The position numbers and the translations under genes were made by a program. A stretch of 64,000 nt of DNA from Rhodopseudomonas sp. BAL398 (GTDB lineage Bacteria; Pseudomonadota; Alphaproteobacteria; Rhizobiales; Xanthobacteraceae), in assembly GCF_033001325.1 (NCBI RefSeq), contig NZ_CP133111.1, positions 2,976,001 to 3,040,000 on the forward strand. Reading direction: 5' to 3'. Under the pieces are notes generated by a model. It did no database searches. It worked only from the letters and a program-made list of their open reading frames with translations, and was not told the DNA's origin. Shown here one piece after another: positions 60,626 to 64,000 of this stretch (positions are counted from its first letter, which is position 1; every line of letters begins with the position of its first letter).

Positions 60626-62457
60626 TTCCAGATCGACGGATCGAACTTGGTGAAAGTAGTGAAGCCGGAGAATTGCGAGATATCGACTGTCCCGACGCCA
60701 GTGCCGCCAAGCTGCAAAATGTCACTGCCGAAGCCGATCACATTCCCGGAGATGACGGAGCCCGGCAACAGGGTCAGTGTATTGCCGGCGGCACCGAAAG
60801 CGATCGCAGCGGTACCGCCGCTGATGCTTCCGGCATTGACGATCGATGCGCTGCCTCCGGCGAACCCTGTCGCGATCCCAGCGGCCGCGCCGTGGATGCT
60901 TGCTCCAGCATTGTTGACCAGTTGCAGCGCGCCGCCGACAGCGAGGCCGACGCTCGCCGCCGCTGTTCCTGAAATCGTTCCGGAATTGGTGATGGACAGG
61001 TCGAAGCCGGAAAGTACGCCAATCGTGCCGCCGCTCATCGTGCCGCCGGCCAGATTGGTGATCGTGTTGCCGCTGTTCACAAGCCATATCGCAGAATTGG
61101 TGCCGCTAATAGCGCCGGCGTTGGAGATCGACGAACCGGCTCCGAAAGCCGTGCCAACACCATCCGTCGAACTGGTGATGCTTGCTCCCGCATTGTTCAC
61201 GAGCCGCGCGTTGTCGTAGATAACGACGCCGCCGTCGATCGTCCCGGAATTTTCGATGAACCCGTTCGCGACGGTGGCGCTCGCCATGTATCCGCCAGCG
61301 CGATTGATCACCGTGGAACCGCTCCCGCCATTGACGACGCCGAGTATGCGGCCACCTGTGTGATTGACCAGATTGCCCGTCCCGAGCATAGCTACAATGG
61401 TCGTCACGGTGCCGAAATTGTCGATTTCGCTGACCCCGCCGCCTATTATTGAGGTCATCGTGCCGCTCTCGCTATTGACGAGTTTGAGACCCGCGGTGCT
61501 AACGACGCCGCCGATATTGCCGGAATTTTGCACGTCGAGATTGCCGCTGGCTGTTATGACGGTGCCGTCGATGTTTGCTCCGGCCCGGTTGATAAGCGTC
61601 ACGTTACCCGTCAATGCGCTCACGGTTGCGGTCAGGTTGGAGCTTGTGATGTTGCCTGAGTTGTCGAGAGTGATGTTGCCCGCGCGAGCCTGAATCGCGC
61701 CGCGCGCCCCGCCGGAAATGGTAGCGCCGGCGCGATTGGTCACCGTGACGTCGGAGAAGCCATCAATTCCCCAGTCAGTCGTGCTTGTGATGCTTCCTGC
61801 ATTATCGACCGTGACAGCACCGTTGATCGACTTGATGCCGTCGACTTTCCCGCTGACGACGGCGCCGGCCTGATTGGTCAGGGTCACGTTGGAGGATGCA
61901 CTGATGCCGGTGCCGGTCGTGCCGGTAATGCTTCCGGCGTTATCGACATTGGCGGCGCCGCCGCTCGACACGATTCCCGATACACTACCGGAAATGGCAC
62001 CTGTCGCGCGGTTGGTCAGCGTCACGTCGGTGGCCGCATTGATGCCGGTGCCGCTGGTGGTGGCGGTGATCAAGCCAGAATTGATCACGGCAAGAGAGCC
62101 GGTGGCGGCCAAGATGCCGTTTGTCCGGCCCAGAACAGTCGCGCCAACGCCGTTATTGATCACCGCATCGCCGACCCAGATGCCTTGGCCGCCAGCACTC
62201 ACACCTTCAACTGTCGCGCCATCGGTGACGTTGATCGTGATGTCCGTCTGGATGCCGGTGCCGTACCCGTCAGGGTCGTTTTGATTGGTGGTCGTTCCCG
62301 AGCAGGTCACCGTGCTGCCTGGCGCCGGTGTCGTGGCATCGACGGCGCCGGGGGTACAGGCGGCTTGCGCCAGTGTTGCCGTCGCGACCGACATCCCGAT
62401 CGCCAAAGCGGCGCTGGCCGCGCTCTGCATCCACGCGTTTGCCCGACCCAATTTCAT
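58930..62457 (-). CDS. Autotransporter, second of a tandem pair
   Basis: 1175 residues from ATG 62457. The signal sequence (MSVATATLAQA) and first mature residues (CTPGAVDATTPAPGSTVTCSGTT) match the neighbour. The passenger is about 190 residues longer. It is made of many roughly 20- and 45-residue units (SITGTTGTGISASSNVTLTNQAGAVVSG). The PATR segment and barrel follow, ending VVRYAW. It lies upstream of its paralogue and is divergent from a winged-helix regulator. Both proteins probably sit on the cell surface; the ligands are unknown. Confidence 0.94.
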   Translation of the reverse strand: MKLGRANAWMQSAASAALAIGMSVATATLAQAACTPGAVDATTPAPGSTVTCSGTTTNQNDPDGYGTGIQTDITINVTDGATVEGVSAGGQGIWVGDAVINNGVGATVLGRTNGILAATGSLAVINSGLITATTSGTGINAATDVTLTNRATGAISGSVSGIVSSGGAANVDNAGSITGTTGTGISASSNVTLTNQAGAVVSGKVDGIKSINGAVTVDNAGSITSTTDWGIDGFSDVTVTNRAGATISGGARGAIQARAGNITLDNSGNITSSNLTATVSALTGNVTLINRAGANIDGTVITASGNLDVQNSGNIGGVVSTAGLKLVNSESGTMTSIIGGGVSEIDNFGTVTTIVAMLGTGNLVNHTGGRILGVVNGGSGSTVINRAGGYMASATVANGFIENSGTIDGGVVIYDNARLVNNAGASITSSTDGVGTAFGAGSSISNAGAISGTNSAIWLVNSGNTITNLAGGTMSGGTIGVLSGFDLSITNSGTISGTAAASVGLAVGGALQLVNNAGASIHGAAAGIATGFAGGSASIVNAGSISGGTAAIAFGAAGNTLTLLPGSVISGNVIGFGSDILQLGGTGVGTVDISQFSGFTTFTKFDPSIWKLTGTATYTAPVNVNGGTLAVNGNLASASLLTVNPGGTLGGSGIVGATAINGGTLAPGNSIGTLTIASLTMTAASTYLVQVSGAASDKTIVTGTAAIAGKVSVDPLTRLTSTTTYTIINAGTLTGTFDTVSLTNNFGRNARLSYAGNSVFLTLDPGLLSPILPGNASVNNRNVAAGIDRALEGGAATPASFNGLFLLGGNNLLNALTQISGETSTGSQQTTFDAMTQFMGLLSDPFTAGRGGTAPGASAFADANAALAYAGGRTRTGRDALAMFTKAPPRAYQPRWNVWAAGFGGSRTTDGDATLGSNRTTGSIAAGAVGADYWFSPETVAGFALAGGGTSFSVANGGSGRSDLFQAGAFIRHNFASSYITATAAYGWQDISTDRMITAVGTEQLRANFNANAYSGRIEAGHRWEVAELGGIGLTPYAAIQVTAFDLPAYAEKSQNGAGGFALNYSAETATAARTELGLRSDKSWAMAGGLLTLRGRAAWAHDDHSDRNVSAVFQSLPGSTFTVNGARAARNAALTSASAEMSFNGGWSVAATFDGEFSDVSRSYAGKGVVRYAW

Positions 62458-62595
62458 GCTCGCCCCCCGTCAACGTCACGCCCGTTGCGCATCCCTGGAG
62501 GGCAGTTCAACACTCGACCGGAGCCCCTCCACAACCAAGAACCAGTGTTTGGCAGCAGAACGAACGTCATAAGTGACTGAAAAAACACGCTTTCT

Positions 62596-62633
62596 AACAA
62601 TTGCCAAACAATTGAGAACAATGCCGCAACAAT
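62596..62633. promoter_or_regulatory. Four AACAAT repeats spaced 10-11 bp
   Basis: AACAAT begins at 62596, 62607, 62617 and 62628. The 11, 10, 11-bp spacing places all copies on the same face of the DNA helix. They lie 139 bp upstream of the autotransporter start and about 190 bp upstream of the regulator. Phased direct repeats of this kind are typical binding sites for OmpR/PhoB-type winged-helix proteins, and the divergent gene encodes such a protein. The rest of the 362-bp gap shows no gene. Confidence 0.65.
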
Positions 62634-62819
62634 GAACACGCAATACGTGCGGATGACGGGCAGCGCGAAGATGCCGATAGGTCGTTTCCGCGCATGACCG
62701 GGACACGCCCTGTTCGATTCGGCGCTGCCCCCGCGCTGAAACACGCGACAGAGCCGCACCGCCATGACAGAATTCGTCGGTGAGTGGTGCCAGGTGAGAG
62801 AGTGCGGGTGGAGTTTGGA

Positions 62820-64000
62820 ATGGGCAAAGCTGAAGGTGTCTCCTTCGGGGAGTTGATCCTGGACGAGACCTGCCTGTTCGCCCGACGCGGCAGCACCACC
62901 ATCCAGTTCACCCGCAACGAGCGGGCCCTGTTGCTCGCCTTATCGCGCAACCCGCAGCGGTTGATGTCGCGCAGCGGTCTGATCGAGGAGATCGCGTCGC
63001 TGGATTCCGGCGCCTCCGACCGCAATATCGATTTCCTGGTCAACCGTCTGCGCGCCAAACTCGGCGACAGTGCCAAATCGCCCCGATACATCGCCACCCA
63101 ATATGGCGAGGGTTACGTCTGGATCGCCGAACCATCGGCGGTGCCGATCGTGGCGTCACCGCAGTCGGGGCCGATCGATGCCTATCTCGCCGTCGTTCCG
63201 GCCTCTGCCGTGCAACGCGACCGCATCGACACGCGGGCGTTATCGCTGCTCGCTCACTTGCGCGACGGAATCGCCGCCGACCTGTCGCCCGCGCAGAAAG
63301 TCGTCATCGTCGACGACTGGCGCGCCGTTGTCTCAAACGGGCTGCGCTATGTGTTGCAGGTGAGCTTTCAGACCGTCAACGAGCGCCCCGATTGCACGGC
63401 GACATTGCGCGAGATGCCGTCGAGACGCATCGTCAGGGCGTTCCGCCTCGAACTCGCCGACAACGCATCCCTTGCGTCGGAAGCAACGCGGGTTTCGCGC
63501 GGGACGATCAAGGAACTGCGCAACGCGCTCACCCATGCCTCGGCCGGCCTTGGCACGCCCTCCGACCAGCCCCTCGACATTCGTCTGCGCAAGGCATCGA
63601 CTTTGCTGTCGTCGTCCAATCCGGCCTGGCTCAAGAAGGGCCAGGAGCTGAGCGCGGCGCGTGCGGATCATCCGGCCGATCCCGACATCGCGTTACAATG
63701 GTGCCTGCATCTGTTCGCGCGCCTTGTGCTCGCCAATCCCTTCACCGGCCTCAGCAGCGAGGAACGCGAGGAGATTGAGAGCGAGATCGAGGCCACGGCG
63801 CTGGATTGTCTGCCGGCTGTCCAGAGCAATCCGCTGCTGATGCTGGCTGCGGCCAAGCTGCTGTACTTCGTCGATCGCGGTCACCAAGACCTCGCCGAGG
63901 ATCTCGCCGAACGCGCCTTCGCACGCACCGCCGACTTCGCCGCCGCGCTGCCGGTGATGGGTCAGCTGCGGCAGGCGCGCGGCAACTTCGACGAAGCCGT
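62820..64000 (+). CDS. Winged-helix (OmpR/PhoB-type) regulator without receiver domain (partial)
   Basis: 393 codons are open to the window edge from ATG 62820 (GGAG 7 bases upstream; GTG 62802 is possible). Residues 8-102 form a Trans_Reg_C DNA-binding domain: FGELILDETCLFARRG, FTRNERALLLALSRNPQRLMSRSGLIEEI, SDRNIDFLVNRLRAKLGD and YIATQYGEGYVWI. There is no receiver domain before it. The rest is helical, with Ala/Leu-rich pairs near the end (LAEDLAERAFARTADFAAALPVMGQLRQARGNFDEA) that look like TPRs, as in CadC/HilA-type regulators. No membrane helix is visible so far. It is divergent from the autotransporters. Confidence 0.85.
   Translation, partial: MGKAEGVSFGELILDETCLFARRGSTTIQFTRNERALLLALSRNPQRLMSRSGLIEEIASLDSGASDRNIDFLVNRLRAKLGDSAKSPRYIATQYGEGYVWIAEPSAVPIVASPQSGPIDAYLAVVPASAVQRDRIDTRALSLLAHLRDGIAADLSPAQKVVIVDDWRAVVSNGLRYVLQVSFQTVNERPDCTATLREMPSRRIVRAFRLELADNASLASEATRVSRGTIKELRNALTHASAGLGTPSDQPLDIRLRKASTLLSSSNPAWLKKGQELSAARADHPADPDIALQWCLHLFARLVLANPFTGLSSEEREEIESEIEATALDCLPAVQSNPLLMLAAAKLLYFVDRGHQDLAEDLAERAFARTADFAAALPVMGQLRQARGNFDEA

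Noticed and set aside
1-64000. CRISPR arrays or insertion sequences
   Set aside because: No array of regularly spaced identical repeats and no intact transposase frame was seen. Repeats found are intergenic hairpins or coding repeats.

Overview
The window looks like a chromosomal stretch from a GC-rich alphaproteobacterium of the Nitrobacteraceae (Bradyrhizobium / Rhodopseudomonas type). The signs are two phasins, a split pntAA-pntAB-pntB transhydrogenase behind a 50-residue aa3-oxidase subunit IV, an S21 protein with a long basic tail, a PdhS/DivJ-type polar kinase, a tRNA-His with A73 and no encoded G-1, and intergenic hairpin repeats of the kind common in that family. Species assignment is inference; no search could be run.

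Left arm (1-11340): an accessory, defence-type block. A leftward operon runs from a single-TRD HsdS-like protein through a small GIY-YIG-like protein, hsdM, hsdS, hsdR and a YgjP-type metallopeptidase, with hsdM, hsdS, hsdR and the peptidase gene overlapping or 2 bases apart. An ArdC-type antirestriction protein follows and runs off the left edge. A plasmid/ICE-style topoisomerase III with a DUF5710 tail is divergent from the operon. The block ends near a tRNA-His gene (11695-11771), a classic integration site, but no integrase is visible in the window.

Core region (11.9-42 kb): two phasins; a PAS-rich histidine kinase whose ATP-binding boxes are eroded and which has a CtrA-like box just upstream; a ferric-reductase-like membrane protein with a Tat-exported intradiol-dioxygenase-like protein; a Cys-free Crp/Fnr regulator facing a DUF1858 protein; an iron(III) ABC transporter binding protein and fused permease without an ATPase; a GNAT; succinyl/acetoacetyl-CoA transferase (scoAB); AsmA; a polyamine-type ABC transporter (ATPase and two permeases, no binding protein); a PAS-GGDEF-EAL protein; an FAD oxidoreductase; two DUF465 proteins; a diguanylate cyclase with a histone-H1-like tail; purE-purK; rpsU; a repeat-rich membrane protein; cupin; a Ca2+/H+ antiporter; VOC; and two small uncharacterised proteins.

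Right arm (42.6-64 kb): transhydrogenase genes behind the oxidase subunit; a Doc/AbrB toxin-antitoxin pair under a near-perfect palindrome, whose Doc has lost its catalytic His; oligoendopeptidase F; TerC; a sigma-54 response regulator; an L,D-transpeptidase; a DUF882 (M15-like) protein; and two tandem autotransporters with almost identical barrels and divergent passengers. A winged-helix regulator is divergent from the second autotransporter and runs off the right edge. The intergenic region between them carries four AACAAT repeats spaced 10-11 bp apart, the best candidate for an undescribed regulatory system here.
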